The notes: generated by a model not told the origin, from the letters alone. DNA of 64,000 bases from Halolamina sediminis (GCF_001282785.1 NZ_CVUA01000001.1:930001-994000), one strand, 5' to 3'. Shown: positions 1-9,542, counted from the first letter of the stretch. A program made the numbers and translations.

Positions 1-609
1 CGTGGCGACACTGACGAGGAAGACGCCGCACTCGCGGACGACCTCCGAACCGACGAGAAGGAGCGCGCCGAGCACGCGATGCTGGTCGACCTCGAACGCA
101 ACGACCTCGGGAAGGTCAGCGAGTATGGCAGCGTCGAGGTGACGGAGTACCGCCGCGTCGACCGCTACTCGGCGGTGATGCACCTCGTCTCGCTGATCGA
201 GGGGCGGCTCCGCGAGGACGGCACGCTGACCGACGCCGTCGCGGCGACGTTCCCCGGCGGCACCATCACCGGCGCGCCCAAACCCCGGACGATGGAGATC
301 ATCGACGAGCTCGAAGACCGCCGTCGGGGCCCCTACACCGGCAGCGTCGGGATCTTCGGCTTCGACGGTCGTGCGACGCTCAACATCGTGATCCGGACGC
401 TGGTCCGTCACGCCGACGAGTACCACCTCAGCGTCGGCGCGGGTATCGTCCACGATTCCGATCCCGACGCCGAGTACGACGAGACGCTCGCAAAAGCCCG
501 CGGGCTGCTCGACGCGATCGACGACGCGCTCGATCGGGGCCACCTCGACGTGGCGGAGGGTTCCGAGCGGGAGGAAACCACTGCCGACGGCGGGGAGGCC
601 GAGCGATGA
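1..609 (+). CDS. pabB: Aminodeoxychorismate/anthranilate synthase component I (3' part)
   Basis: The reading frame is open from base 1, so the N-terminal part lies outside the window. The visible C-terminal half has the chorismate-binding signatures [20 protein letters not shown] and GPYTGSVG, typical of TrpE/PabB. This component converts chorismate to aminodeoxychorismate or anthranilate with ammonia supplied by the amidotransferase. Its stop overlaps the next start (ATGA), and a glutamine amidotransferase and a class IV aminotransferase follow, which favours the p-aminobenzoate (folate) branch over tryptophan. The choice between PabB and TrpE is an inference from context. Confidence 0.85.
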   Translation, partial: RGDTDEEDAALADDLRTDEKERAEHAMLVDLERNDLGKVSEYGSVEVTEYRRVDRYSAVMHLVSLIEGRLREDGTLTDAVAATFPGGTITGAPKPRTMEIIDELEDRRRGPYTGSVGIFGFDGRATLNIVIRTLVRHADEYHLSVGAGIVHDSDPDAEYDETLAKARGLLDAIDDALDRGHLDVAEGSEREETTADGGEAER

Positions 610-1205
610 GCGCCCCCGAGATCCTCGTGATCGACAACTACGACTCGTTCGTCTACAACCTCGTGCAGTACCTCGGCGAGGCGGTTCAACAGCGCGACGG
701 CGAGGTGACGGTCCGGCGCAACGACGCGATCGACCGCCGGGGAATCCGCGAGCTCGACCCCGACGGGATCGTCGTCTCGCCGGGTCCCGGCACGCCCGCG
801 GCGGCGGGCGTCTCGATGGACGTGTTCGACCTCGACTACCCGACGCTGGGCGTCTGTCTCGGCCACCAGGCGCTCTGTGCGCACAACGGCGCGCCCGTGG
901 GCCACGCCGACGCGGTCGTCCACGGCAAGCCCTCCCAGATCAGCCACGACGGCGAGGGCGTGTTCGACGGGCTCCCGCAGGGGATCCGGGTCGGCCGCTA
1001 CCACTCGCTGGCGGTCGACCGCGACGCGATCCCCGACGGGCTGGCGGAGACGGCGACCACCGACGACGAGGACGTGGTGATGGCGGTGCGCCACCGCGAG
1101 AAACCCCACGTCGGCGTGCAGTTCCACCCCGAGAGCATCCTGACCGACCACGGCAAAACCATGATCCGAAACTTCCTGCGGCTCTCCCGAGAGTGGTACC
1201 GATGA
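606..1205 (+). CDS. pabA: Glutamine amidotransferase of aminodeoxychorismate/anthranilate synthase (component II)
   Basis: A 199-residue class I glutamine amidotransferase. It opens with the usual [14 protein letters not shown], has the nucleophile motif [10 protein letters not shown], and ends with VQFHPES carrying the catalytic His and Glu. It releases ammonia from glutamine for the chorismate-using partner encoded just upstream. ATGA overlaps at both ends indicate translational coupling within a three-gene operon. Length is normal for TrpG/PabA. Confidence 0.9.
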   Translation: MSAPEILVIDNYDSFVYNLVQYLGEAVQQRDGEVTVRRNDAIDRRGIRELDPDGIVVSPGPGTPAAAGVSMDVFDLDYPTLGVCLGHQALCAHNGAPVGHADAVVHGKPSQISHDGEGVFDGLPQGIRVGRYHSLAVDRDAIPDGLAETATTDDEDVVMAVRHREKPHVGVQFHPESILTDHGKTMIRNFLRLSREWYR

Positions 1206-2092
1206 CCGACGACAGCGACGGTGACGCGAACTTGCTGTACCACGTCGACGGCGACCTCCGCCCGGCCGACGCAGCGACCGTCTCCGTCGAGGATCGCGGG
1301 TTCCAGTACGGCGACGCCGCCTTCGAGACGCTGCGGGCCTACGGGGGCGACGTGTTCGGCTGGAACGCCCACGCCGACCGGCTCGCGGAGACCTGCGACC
1401 TGCTCGCGATCGACCACGGGCTATCTCGCGACGAGCTTTACGGCCGTATCCGGGCGGCCCTCGACGCCAACGACCTCGACGACGCGTACGTCCGGCTCTC
1501 GATCTCGCGGGGCGTCCAACCGGGGAAGCTCGACCCCGACCTCGAGGCCGATCCGACGGTCGTGATCGTCGTCAAGCCGCTCCCACGTGGCGGGCTCGAC
1601 GGCGAGTCCGTCTGGGACGGCTCGGCGACGCTTCGGACCGTCTCCACCCAGCGAATCCCGGACGCCGCCGTGCCCGCGCGGGCGAAGACCCACAACTACC
1701 TGAACGGGATTCTCGCCCGCCTCGAACTCCGCGGCACCGACGCCGACGAGGCGGTGATGCTCGACGCGGCGGGCCACGTCGCCGAGGGCGCGACGAGCAA
1801 CGTGTTCGCGGTTGACGGCGACGGCCTGCTCACGCCGGCGCTCTCGGGGCCGGTGCTGCCCGGCATCACCCGGGCGACGGTGATGGATATCGCCGAGGAG
1901 GAAGGGATCCCCGTCAGGGAGGTGACCATCGGCCCGGACGCGCTCCGCAGCGCGGAGGAACTGTTCTGCACCAACTCGACGTGGGAGATCCGTCCCGTCG
2001 AGAGCGTCGACGGCGCGAGCGTCGGCGGCGGGCCGGTGACGGAACTGCTCGCCCGGCGCTACCGCGAGCGCGTCGAGGAGGCGTTCTACTAG
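1202..2092 (+). CDS. pabC: Class IV PLP aminotransferase, probably aminodeoxychorismate lyase
   Basis: A 296-residue fold-type IV PLP enzyme. The segment around ARAKTHNYLNGILA carries the Schiff-base lysine, and EGATSNVF and LPGITR match the branched-chain aminotransferase/aminodeoxychorismate lyase family. I chose the ATG at 1202 because it overlaps the upstream stop as ATGA; an in-frame GTG at 1193 is less likely. Position behind PabB and PabA suggests it makes p-aminobenzoate, but a branched-chain or D-amino-acid aminotransferase cannot be excluded by sequence alone. Confidence 0.8.
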   Translation: MTDDSDGDANLLYHVDGDLRPADAATVSVEDRGFQYGDAAFETLRAYGGDVFGWNAHADRLAETCDLLAIDHGLSRDELYGRIRAALDANDLDDAYVRLSISRGVQPGKLDPDLEADPTVVIVVKPLPRGGLDGESVWDGSATLRTVSTQRIPDAAVPARAKTHNYLNGILARLELRGTDADEAVMLDAAGHVAEGATSNVFAVDGDGLLTPALSGPVLPGITRATVMDIAEEEGIPVREVTIGPDALRSAEELFCTNSTWEIRPVESVDGASVGGGPVTELLARRYRERVEEAFY

Positions 2093-2238
2093 GCCGCGGC
2101 CAGCAGGATCGTCGCGACCGCGTACAGCAGGATCAGCAGCACCGCGCCGACGATGAACTTGAGTACCAGCCCGTCCTCGTCTGGCGTCTCGCCCTCGGGG
2201 AGCCCGTCGTCGTACAGGTCGCCGTCCTCTTCGCTCAT
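2089..2238 (-). CDS. Small single-pass membrane protein
   Basis: A 49-residue protein with an acidic N-terminal half (about 24 residues) and one hydrophobic helix over about residues 26-48. Its stop overlaps the stop of the convergent aminotransferase gene by four bases. I do not recognise the family. The clear split between an acidic soluble part and a transmembrane helix, together with tight packing against the neighbour, supports a real gene. Confidence 0.6.
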   Translation of the reverse strand: MSEEDGDLYDDGLPEGETPDEDGLVLKFIVGAVLLILLYAVATILLAAA

Positions 2239-2284
2239 TGTCCAGACGAGGGCCCCCGGCGGTATGAATCCGTCCTTCGCTGAC

Positions 2285-2707
2285 TCAGAAGCCGATCCGT
2301 GACTCCGTCGACTGGGGCCCGTCGTCCTCGTCGCTTTCGGCCTCGCCGAGTCGGACGAACGCGTAGCTGTCGTCGTCCACGAACACGCCGCCGTCGGCGC
2401 GCCGGACCGCGAGTTCGTCGAGAACCGCGCCCTCACAGGGACCGAACGTGCACTCGCCGCTGTCGCACTCGAACGTGGCGCCGTGGCGCTTACAGACCAG
2501 TTCGCCGTCGCGGATCACCGCGCCGTCGCCGGTGTCGAGGTTCACGTCCCGCCAGTGCTGGCAGTAGTTGAACCACGCCCTGATCCCGTCGTCGGTGTCG
2601 ACGAGCACGGCCTCGCGCTCCTCGCCGCTCTCACGATCCTCGACGGTGAACAGGAGGCTACTCTCCGCCGGAACAGCGTCGGTGTCGGCGATGCGTTCCC
2701 CACTCAT
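2285..2707 (-). CDS. Rieske-type [2Fe-2S] protein
   Basis: A 140-residue soluble protein with a Rieske cluster-binding pair: C-Q-H in NYCQHW at about residues 48-50 and C-x2-H in CKRHGATF about 25 residues later. There is no signal peptide or membrane helix, so it resembles stand-alone Rieske ferredoxins of oxygenase or nitrite-reductase type more than the membrane Rieske of bc complexes. Two further cysteines (CDSGECTFGPCEG) follow the second motif. Partner and substrate are unknown; the gene stands alone between a small membrane protein and tRNA-iMet. Confidence 0.8.
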   Translation of the reverse strand: MSGERIADTDAVPAESSLLFTVEDRESGEEREAVLVDTDDGIRAWFNYCQHWRDVNLDTGDGAVIRDGELVCKRHGATFECDSGECTFGPCEGAVLDELAVRRADGGVFVDDDSYAFVRLGEAESDEDDGPQSTESRIGF

Positions 2708-2865
2708 TTCCCCGGCGTACTCGGTCGGCGACGAAGGGTGTTTGGGTCCGGGGTCGGCGATGGACTCACCGTTCGTGATCCCCAGTTTCGCAAGTACCGA
2801 CAGGCGCTATATCCCCACCGACCAGACTCGTAGCTCGCCGTTTGTCGTTGGCCGGCAGGAGAATA

Positions 2866-2940
2866 TAGCGGGAGGTAGATTTGAACTACCGATCTCCGGG
2901 TTATGAGCCCGGCGGAATCTCCTGGCTATCCCATCCCGCT
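2866..2940 (-). tRNA. Initiator tRNA-Met (CAU)
   Basis: On the minus strand a full cloverleaf can be folded: a 7-bp acceptor stem AGCGGGA/TCCCGCT, anticodon loop CTCATAA with anticodon CAT, T-arm GGTAG-TTCAAAT-CTACC and discriminator A. The A1:U72 closing pair and the run of three G:C pairs next to the anticodon loop are marks of archaeal initiator tRNA. CCA is not encoded and no intron is present. Confidence 0.95.
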
Positions 2941-3010
2941 ACCTATCACAAATCGGCTTCGACGGTTAAGGGTTCTGATTCGGTCGTCGTCACGCGGTTT
3001 CCTCCCACAC

Positions 3011-3457
3011 TCAGTCGGCGGTGACGCGCCAGGTGAACAGGCTCTCGAGTACGTAGTTCAACAGCAGCGAACAGCCGATCGCGATCGGAAACGTCGCCAG
3101 CTCCCAGAGATCGACGCCGAACGCCGAGAGCGCGATGGGTAGGCGCGTCAGCCCCGCGACGATGCCGACCTGCACGGCGACGCCGCCGCTACGCACGAGG
3201 TTCGACTTCAACAGCCGGCGGAGGGTCGCGCCGACGCCCTCGTCGCCGTGGCCGGCGAACGTCCAGCGCTCGTTGACGACGAACATCACGAGGATCGCCA
3301 CTTCGGCGCCGACCAGCTTCGCGATCTCCGGCGGGACGCCCAGCCCGGCGGTCAGCACCGAACTGGTCGTGAGGTCGAATACGGCGCCGACGGCGCCGAC
3401 CGAGACGAACTGGCCGAACCGCCCCGGCACCAGCAGCTCGTCCGGGATCCCTCTCAC
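3011..3457 (-). CDS. GtrA-family membrane protein
   Basis: A 148-residue protein with four hydrophobic segments and GtrA-family features (GRFGQFVSVGAVGAVFDL near the N-terminus, NERWTF in the middle, LLNYVLESLFTWR at the end). GtrA proteins are thought to move or accompany polyprenyl-linked sugars across the membrane. The GTG start at 3457 overlaps the stop of the upstream glycosyltransferase gene, indicating a two-gene unit in which the transferase loads a lipid carrier. The sugar is unknown. Confidence 0.85.
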   Translation of the reverse strand: MRGIPDELLVPGRFGQFVSVGAVGAVFDLTTSSVLTAGLGVPPEIAKLVGAEVAILVMFVVNERWTFAGHGDEGVGATLRRLLKSNLVRSGGVAVQVGIVAGLTRLPIALSAFGVDLWELATFPIAIGCSLLLNYVLESLFTWRVTAD

Positions 3458-4221
3458 TGCCCACCCCGCTCGATCAACAGAGGTCGGTCGATCCGTGCCG
3501 CCAGCAGCTCGTGGAGTCGATCCCCCCGAACTGCCTTCGCGCGGTGGCGCGCGGTCAACAGCCCGGTGAACATCGAGAGCGTGTCGCTGACGGGGTCGAC
3601 CGTCGACTCGGGCTGATCCTCCCACACCACCGGCACCTCGGCGATCCGCCCCCCGAGCGCGCCCGCGATCGCGAGCAGTTCGATGTCCCACGCGAACCCG
3701 GACTCGGTGAGGTGGCGCCGCAGCCGCGACCAGAAGTTCGCCGACACGGCCTTCGCGCCACACTGGTAGTCGTAGAGGTTCGGATCGAGCAGCTGGCGGG
3801 CCAGCCACGCGAACGCGTCGCCGAGGAAGCGCCGCAAGGTCTTCTGGTGGGACTGCACCGTCGCGTCGGGGTGGCGCCGCGAGCCCGCCGCGAGGTCGAA
3901 CTCCCCCGAGGCGACGGGATCGATGACGGCTGCAACGGAGTCGGCGGGCGTCGAGCCGTCGGCGTCGGCAAACGCCAGTACGTCGGTGTCGAGCGCGTCG
4001 AACCCCTCGGTGATCGCGGCGCCCTTCCCGCGCCGGCGGTCGGCGACGTGCACCGTCGCCGGGAGGTCGGCCAGCGACTCCGGGTCGCCCGGTGCAGGGT
4101 CGTCGAGTTCGATACGCAGCGCGGTGGGGTCGAGCCGCTCGTCGAGGTCGCGCACGTAGCGCGCGAGGCGGTCCACGTCCGGCCGGTAGGCGGGGACCAC
4201 CACGCCGACGGAGCGAGACAT
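3454..4221 (-). CDS. Family 2 glycosyltransferase, dolichyl-phosphate sugar synthase type
   Basis: A 255-residue GT-A fold enzyme. The N-terminus MSRSVGVVVPAYRPD is the nucleotide-sugar binding strand, RRRGKGAAITEGF and FADADGST (DxD-like) follow at about residues 70-105, and YDYQCGAKAV is typical of the dolichyl-phosphate glucose synthase subgroup. It probably transfers a sugar from UDP or GDP to dolichyl phosphate on the cytoplasmic face. Coupling to GtrA fits a role in cell-surface glycosylation. No C-terminal membrane segment is seen. Confidence 0.8.
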   Translation of the reverse strand: MSRSVGVVVPAYRPDVDRLARYVRDLDERLDPTALRIELDDPAPGDPESLADLPATVHVADRRRGKGAAITEGFDALDTDVLAFADADGSTPADSVAAVIDPVASGEFDLAAGSRRHPDATVQSHQKTLRRFLGDAFAWLARQLLDPNLYDYQCGAKAVSANFWSRLRRHLTESGFAWDIELLAIAGALGGRIAEVPVVWEDQPESTVDPVSDTLSMFTGLLTARHRAKAVRGDRLHELLAARIDRPLLIERGGQ

Positions 4222-4289
4222 GTGGCGGCGTTCCGCGCCATCGGGGAAAAAGCGTCCGAACTTCCCCAGCGGTCAACTCGATTGCAGGC

Positions 4290-7200
4290 TCAGCCCCACT
4301 GCCCGAGCCCGGTCTGTTCCTGTCCGGATTTGACCTCGTCCCAGGAGAGCCCCAGCGCCTCGATCACGCGCTCGATCGGCCCCTTCAGCGTCTTGTCCAG
4401 CATCTTCGGCCAGTCGACCTCGAACTCCTCGGGCACCTCCTCGGCGTACTCGTAACAGATCACGTCGGGGTCGCGCTTGAACTCGCGGTAGAGCGGGTCG
4501 GTCTGGGGGTCGAACCCCTGCTCGTTCTCCATGCGCCGCCAGAACTCGGGGTGGACCTTCTTCAGGTAGAGCCGCTTGGGCTTGGAGCCGCGCTGGAAGT
4601 TGGTCCCGAGCAGGAGGTTCGCGTACTTCGCCCCGCGAACTTGGGCGGTGTCGGTGTCGTAAGCGTCCAACCGCTTCCCGATTCCGCCGGGGATTCCGAC
4701 CTCGTCTAAGTCGGCCTCACCCTCCTCGAAGGTGGTGATCTCGTCGTGGAGATACTCCTTCACGTCGTCGAGTTCGCCGCCGCGGACGATCATGTCGATC
4801 ACCTCCTTCTGGACGCGCTTGGTGACGGGGGCGATGTCCGAGCGCTTGTACTCGAACCCCGTGATGTCGATGTCGTCGACGTCCTTCCCCTCCTTCCAGA
4901 CGATGTGGCCGGCGTAGCGCTTCTTCTTGCCGGCCTGGAAGAACCGCCGGTAGAGCTTCTCGAACTCGATCTCGAAGCGGTGGGAGTCGGCGTCGAGCTC
5001 CTCGCGGGCGAAGTCGTCGTAGCGCTCGTTGATGTGCTCCTCGATGGCGAAGGACTGGTCGATGGCGTCGTCTTTGGAAATCTGTTCTCCAAGGGACAAC
5101 ATAACCGAGTCGGTGTCGCCATATGCCACTTCGTGTCCGATCTCCTCGGCGGCGGTCTCGGTGAACTCGATCACCTCCCGCCCCGTCGCCGTCACGGCGG
5201 CGGCCCCCTCGGTGTCGTAGAGCCGGAAGCGATCCCACCCCGACACGCCGTACAGCGACTGCCCGACGAACTGGAACGTCCCGTTCCGCCCGGCCAACAG
5301 GCTGTGATTGTCCGCGACGGTCACGCAGTAGACGCCGTCGTCGGCCGTACTCGTCGACCCACTCCGGTGCATCCGGAGCGTGTTCTTCGCGCCCTCGTCG
5401 ACGTAGATCCGCCACGACCCGCCGTTTTTCCCGTAGTTCGCGGTCAGCCCGAGGTGGGTACAGAGGCGGAGCACGTCGTCGCGGAGCCGTTCGCTGGACG
5501 TGGTGTAGCGCCAGGAGTTCGGCTGCCGGTCACCGTCGCCATCGACCAGCGTGTCGAGGAACCGCCGCTTCTGGCGCTCGCTGAGGTCGAACACGAACTC
5601 CGGGATCCGTTTTTCGAAGCTGTCGCCGCCACAGAGCCGTTCGAGCGTCTCGCCCAGCAGGCGGGATGTGAACTGGTAGCCGTTCTCGTCGGCGTAGTAG
5701 TCGAACCCCATCCGGTCGAGCAGGTCGCCGATGACGGCGTGGTCGCCGTCCCCGCCGTCGGTGACTGCCGGCTGCTGGGCGATCTTGACCGTCGTCGCCG
5801 AGCCACGGAGCTTTCCGTCGAACTCCTTCTCCTCGGACGTGTAGACGTTGCCCTCGGTGATGTACCACGCCAACAGGTCGAGGAAGTCGTCGCCGTCGAA
5901 CGTTCGCGGGATCCACTTCCGGCCGGACTCGCGGTGGACGAAGGTTCGCTCGCAGACGGACTCGATGTACTCGCGGTGTTCCTCGTACTCCTCGGCGTCG
6001 AACACGTACCCCTCCTCGCCGGCGTCGTTCTTCAGCACCGTCTCCGGGTAGTAGCCAAGCTCCGCGGCGAACGTGTGGCCGTGGACCTCCGGTCGGACCC
6101 AGACCTCGTACTTCCCTTCGAGGTAGTCCACGAGATCGACGGTGTCGAGGTCGTCGCCGTGCTCGGTCGACCAGCCGTGGGGGAGTTCGTAGTTCGTTGC
6201 CCGGTCGAGATCCCCCGCCTCGACGAAGCTGAAGCCGTCCTCGGTGATACCGTTTGTCTCGTTCTTCCGGACGAGCATCCGGTGGTTCGGCGTGACGCTG
6301 AAGTCGATCTTGCTCGTCTCGATGTCGACCAACTCGCCCTCGTAGTCGGGGTAGGAGTGGGTATCCTCGACCGGCTTGATCTCCATTTCCTCGGTGTCGG
6401 GGTCCAGCGAGTACACCTCGTCGCCGACTTCGAGGTCGCGGATGTTCCGGACGCCCTCGGGCGTCAGCACGTCGGTGTCGGGCGTGAAGCAGTTCATGAT
6501 CACCTTCACCCCACCCTGCTGCCGGTCGTAGCGCTCGTACGCCTCGGAATCGGGCTCGTGCTGGTCGCGCAGTGTCTTCTTCTCCTCGCGCTCGGTGAGG
6601 AGCTCGTCGATCATCTCGCGCATGATGCCGTCGGGCTCCTTCCGGAAGTGGGTGCCATCCGGTGCGCGGTAGGTCTCGCCGTCGAACTCGTCGGGGTCGA
6701 CCTTCGTCTCCGGCGAGGAGTTGATCGTCGCCATCGACATCGGGTAGAGTGACTGCCCGACCCACTGGTAGTGACCGTTCCGTCCCGCGAGCACGACGTG
6801 GTTGTCCTCGGCGGTGACGCAGTACACGTCCCCATCGTGGGACTCGACCGCCGCGTTCGTGGACTTCTGGAAGGACCCCTGCTTGCCGATGGAGACGTAC
6901 CACGTTCCGTCGTTCTGCTTCGTGACCGTCGGCTTCTCACCACACCGAACCGCGATGTCGACGACGGCCTCCTTCAGGTGATCACTCTTTGTCCAGAACT
7001 TTTGGAGTCCGGAGTCGGTGGTACTGCCGTCGCCGGCGACGAGCGTATCGAGCAGCCTTCGGAGGAGCTCGCCGTCGAGATCGAACACCCATTCTGGTAG
7101 CTGCTTGTCGGCGTACCCCTCCCCACAGTGTTCGCTCAACCACTCGAGGAGGTAGACGTTGGAGACGTTGACTCCCCGTTCGTCGACGTTGTAGTTGATC

Positions 7201-9464
7201 TCCATCTCGTCGAGGAGCGCCTGAATTCGTTCCCGACCGTTGTCGTCGTTCTGATGGAGGGTGAACCGACCGGCTGCTCGGTCGAGACTGCCCTCGGTTA
7301 CGTACCAGCCAAGTAGTTCCAGCCAGTTCGACATCTCGAAGGAGACGGGCGTCTCTCGGTGTCCTCGATCGAACTTGAGGAAGATGTCGGCGGCGTGCTC
7401 GTTGACGACCTCCTGATGCTCTCGATAGCGCTCGAGCGGGAGCAGGTACTTCCCGACTTTCTGTTGTAGGCCCATCGCCTCGGAACTTCCGTACGCGAGA
7501 TCTAGCTCCGTCTGGACTGCGTCGGGCATCGCTGCTCGGAAGATACTGAGGTCGTCGTCGGAGTAGACGACGACGTTCCCCCCGTCAACCTCGTCGATGA
7601 GGTCGAACGTCGACGGTGTGCGACCGTCCATCGGCTGGTGGTTCGGGAAGGCGAACCGCTCGGTGTTGGTGAACTTACGGTACTCGGCGAACTCGAAGTC
7701 GTCCGGGTCCTGTTGGTCCCAGCCGCGCTTCTTCGAGGCGAGGAACCGGTGGTTCTCGGTTATCTTGAAGTCATGCGTGTTGCCGCTCAGGTGGTGCAAC
7801 TCCCCGAAAGAGTTCTCGTAGCTGTGCGTCTCCGCGACCGGCTTCACCTCGCACTCGAACGTGTCGGGGTTCAGCGTGTAAATCTCGTCGTCGACGCTCA
7901 GTTCCTGAATGTTTCGCGGTCCTTCAGGCGTCAGTACGTCGGTGTCGCCGCTGAAACACTTCAGGTCGAGCACCGTGACGTTCTCCTTCACGCCCGAAAT
8001 CGGCTCGAACACCGCCCCACCTTCGAACTCCTCGGCGGCCTCCTGCTGGCCCTTCGACGGCAGCCCGAACTCGCCGTAGGCCTTGTGCAGCACGTACATG
8101 TCGACGGCGTCGCCCGCGGTCGGCGCGTCCTCCAGCTTACAGCCGACGAACGATCGCACCTCGTCCCAGAACGCGATCACGGACTGCTTGCGGTCGATCT
8201 CGACGCAGAGTTCCACGTCCCGGAGGTTGTACTCCAGCAGCTGTTCGGGGTCCTGCTCCCAGAGGTCGCCGATATCGCCGGAGTAGTGCTCCTTGCCAAC
8301 GTCGAGTTCGCGCTCGCCGATGGCGTCGAGGCGGAACGACTCCAGTTCCTTGATGACGATCTGCTTGTAGCCGTACAGCAGGTCGAACACGACTCGGCCC
8401 TTCACGTCCGGACCGCCCCAGTCCGAGCGCCACACCTCGTCCACCCGGGAGAGCCGATCGATGTCCAGATCGTACTCGGTGCTGGGGTCGACCATCTCCA
8501 GCCGATCCAGCACGTAGGGCATGTCGAAGTCCTCGAAGTTCCAGCCGGTGAGCACGTCCGGGTTCGTCTCCTCGATGTACTCGACGAACGCGTCGAGCAT
8601 CGCGGGCTCCTCGTCGAACACGCGCACGTCGACGCTGCCGGAATCGGCGATCTGCTCGTACTCGTCGAGCACTTCGGGGGCGTCCACCTCGGCGTCTGGC
8701 GCGTCGAACAGCCAGACGACGTACTCGTCGTCGTAGGAGTCGTGAGAGGTGAGACAGACGATCGGCTCTTCGCCGTCCTCGGGGAAGCCGGAGCGGTCGT
8801 CGACCTCGATGTCGAACGTGTTCACCCGGAGGTCCGCGTCGGTCGGCGCGTCGACGGCGACTAGCTCTTCGTCGTCGTAGCGCACCTGAATCCGGCCGTC
8901 GTCCAGCCGTCGCTCGGGCACCTGCAGCCCGGCGCTCACGTCCTTGTCGATCAAAAAGCGGTTGGGGAACAGGATGTCGGCCTCGTAGTGCTCCTCGAAG
9001 TCGTCGCGCATCTGCCCCACATCCCGGGGCGTGCGGCCGATCACCTTCGTCAGCGGGCGCCCACGGATCGACTCGAAGCGCTCGCCGCTGGGGTCCTCCT
9101 CGCGGGTGTCGAGGATCGGATCGTACTCTTCGGTCAGCGCCCGATCTTCGACGTTCTCCGTCGGGACGTAGAAGTACGGCTCCACTCCGAGCACGCGGAC
9201 GTGTTCGGGCTCGTTATCGGCGGTCCGGCCGAACACGTGGACGACGGGATACTCCTCTGGCCCCGAGCCCTCGATGGTGTAGTCCACCTGCGAGACTTTC
9301 AGTTCGACGACGCCCTCGCTGTCGGGGAACTTCAGGTCCGCGGCGTCGACTACCTCGCTGACTGTCTGTCCGGCGTCCCCGGCGACGACGGCCGCCTCCT
9401 CGTCCGGTCGGCCCTCGTCGGGGGCCTCGAACTCGCCGAGGCCCCGCTGCTCGCTCTCGCTCAT
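4290..9464 (-). CDS. polB: Family B DNA polymerase with two inteins
   Basis: A 1724-residue precursor whose exteins add to 911 residues, normal for haloarchaeal replicative PolB. 3'-5' exonuclease motifs are visible (DIE in NTFDIEVD, NFEDFD, YNLRDVE), as is polymerase motif C (YGDTDS). Motif A (DLK/SLYPM) and motif B (KVIMN/SLYG) are each interrupted exactly before Ser by an intein (residues 503-904 and 992-1402). I chose the start MSESEQRG because a TATA-like TTTTAACG lies 26 nt upstream, indicating a leaderless mRNA; the open frame continues to 10292 without coding character. Splicing of both inteins is required because each splits an active-site motif. Confidence 0.95.
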   Translation of the reverse strand: MSESEQRGLGEFEAPDEGRPDEEAAVVAGDAGQTVSEVVDAADLKFPDSEGVVELKVSQVDYTIEGSGPEEYPVVHVFGRTADNEPEHVRVLGVEPYFYVPTENVEDRALTEEYDPILDTREEDPSGERFESIRGRPLTKVIGRTPRDVGQMRDDFEEHYEADILFPNRFLIDKDVSAGLQVPERRLDDGRIQVRYDDEELVAVDAPTDADLRVNTFDIEVDDRSGFPEDGEEPIVCLTSHDSYDDEYVVWLFDAPDAEVDAPEVLDEYEQIADSGSVDVRVFDEEPAMLDAFVEYIEETNPDVLTGWNFEDFDMPYVLDRLEMVDPSTEYDLDIDRLSRVDEVWRSDWGGPDVKGRVVFDLLYGYKQIVIKELESFRLDAIGERELDVGKEHYSGDIGDLWEQDPEQLLEYNLRDVELCVEIDRKQSVIAFWDEVRSFVGCKLEDAPTAGDAVDMYVLHKAYGEFGLPSKGQQEAAEEFEGGAVFEPISGVKENVTVLDLKCFSGDTDVLTPEGPRNIQELSVDDEIYTLNPDTFECEVKPVAETHSYENSFGELHHLSGNTHDFKITENHRFLASKKRGWDQQDPDDFEFAEYRKFTNTERFAFPNHQPMDGRTPSTFDLIDEVDGGNVVVYSDDDLSIFRAAMPDAVQTELDLAYGSSEAMGLQQKVGKYLLPLERYREHQEVVNEHAADIFLKFDRGHRETPVSFEMSNWLELLGWYVTEGSLDRAAGRFTLHQNDDNGRERIQALLDEMEINYNVDERGVNVSNVYLLEWLSEHCGEGYADKQLPEWVFDLDGELLRRLLDTLVAGDGSTTDSGLQKFWTKSDHLKEAVVDIAVRCGEKPTVTKQNDGTWYVSIGKQGSFQKSTNAAVESHDGDVYCVTAEDNHVVLAGRNGHYQWVGQSLYPMSMATINSSPETKVDPDEFDGETYRAPDGTHFRKEPDGIMREMIDELLTEREEKKTLRDQHEPDSEAYERYDRQQGGVKVIMNCFTPDTDVLTPEGVRNIRDLEVGDEVYSLDPDTEEMEIKPVEDTHSYPDYEGELVDIETSKIDFSVTPNHRMLVRKNETNGITEDGFSFVEAGDLDRATNYELPHGWSTEHGDDLDTVDLVDYLEGKYEVWVRPEVHGHTFAAELGYYPETVLKNDAGEEGYVFDAEEYEEHREYIESVCERTFVHRESGRKWIPRTFDGDDFLDLLAWYITEGNVYTSEEKEFDGKLRGSATTVKIAQQPAVTDGGDGDHAVIGDLLDRMGFDYYADENGYQFTSRLLGETLERLCGGDSFEKRIPEFVFDLSERQKRRFLDTLVDGDGDRQPNSWRYTTSSERLRDDVLRLCTHLGLTANYGKNGGSWRIYVDEGAKNTLRMHRSGSTSTADDGVYCVTVADNHSLLAGRNGTFQFVGQSLYGVSGWDRFRLYDTEGAAAVTATGREVIEFTETAAEEIGHEVAYGDTDSVMLSLGEQISKDDAIDQSFAIEEHINERYDDFAREELDADSHRFEIEFEKLYRRFFQAGKKKRYAGHIVWKEGKDVDDIDITGFEYKRSDIAPVTKRVQKEVIDMIVRGGELDDVKEYLHDEITTFEEGEADLDEVGIPGGIGKRLDAYDTDTAQVRGAKYANLLLGTNFQRGSKPKRLYLKKVHPEFWRRMENEQGFDPQTDPLYREFKRDPDVICYEYAEEVPEEFEVDWPKMLDKTLKGPIERVIEALGLSWDEVKSGQEQTGLGQWG
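5259..6491 (-). other. Intein 2 in PolB (motif B site)
   Basis: A 411-residue in-frame insertion starting CFTPDTDVLTPEG and ending VGQ before Ser of SLYGV. It has TPNHRMLV (block B), LLAWYITEGN and FLDTLVDGDGD (LAGLIDADG-type endonuclease helices) and VYCVTVADNHSLLAGRNG (block F). Its splicing blocks are strikingly similar to those of intein 1 in the same protein, while the middle differs more. It also ends in Gln. It interrupts polymerase motif B between Asn and Ser. Confidence 0.92.
6753..7958 (-). other. Intein 1 in PolB (motif A site)
   Basis: A 402-residue in-frame insertion starting with Cys (CFSGDTDVLTPEG) and ending VGQ before Ser of SLYPM. Block B is seen as ENHRFL and block F as VYCVTAEDNHVVLAGRNG. 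The middle has two LAGLIDADG-type helices (LLGWYVTEGS and LLDTLVAGDGS), so a homing endonuclease domain appears intact. The terminal residue is Gln instead of the more common Asn. It interrupts the metal-binding polymerase motif A. Confidence 0.92.
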
Positions 9465-9485
9465 TGGCGGTGGTTTGCCGTGATC

Positions 9486-9493
9486 CGTTAAAA
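9486..9493 (-). promoter_or_regulatory. TATA-like box of polB
   Basis: On the minus strand the A/T island reading TTTTAACG is centred about 26 nt before the polB ATG. That is the archaeal TATA-to-start distance, so transcription should begin at or next to the start codon. Placement is by eye only. Confidence 0.55.
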
Positions 9494-9542
9494 CGACGGT
9501 GGTCCGACCGCCGCGGCCGGAAGTTCGCACACTCCCGAAAGG

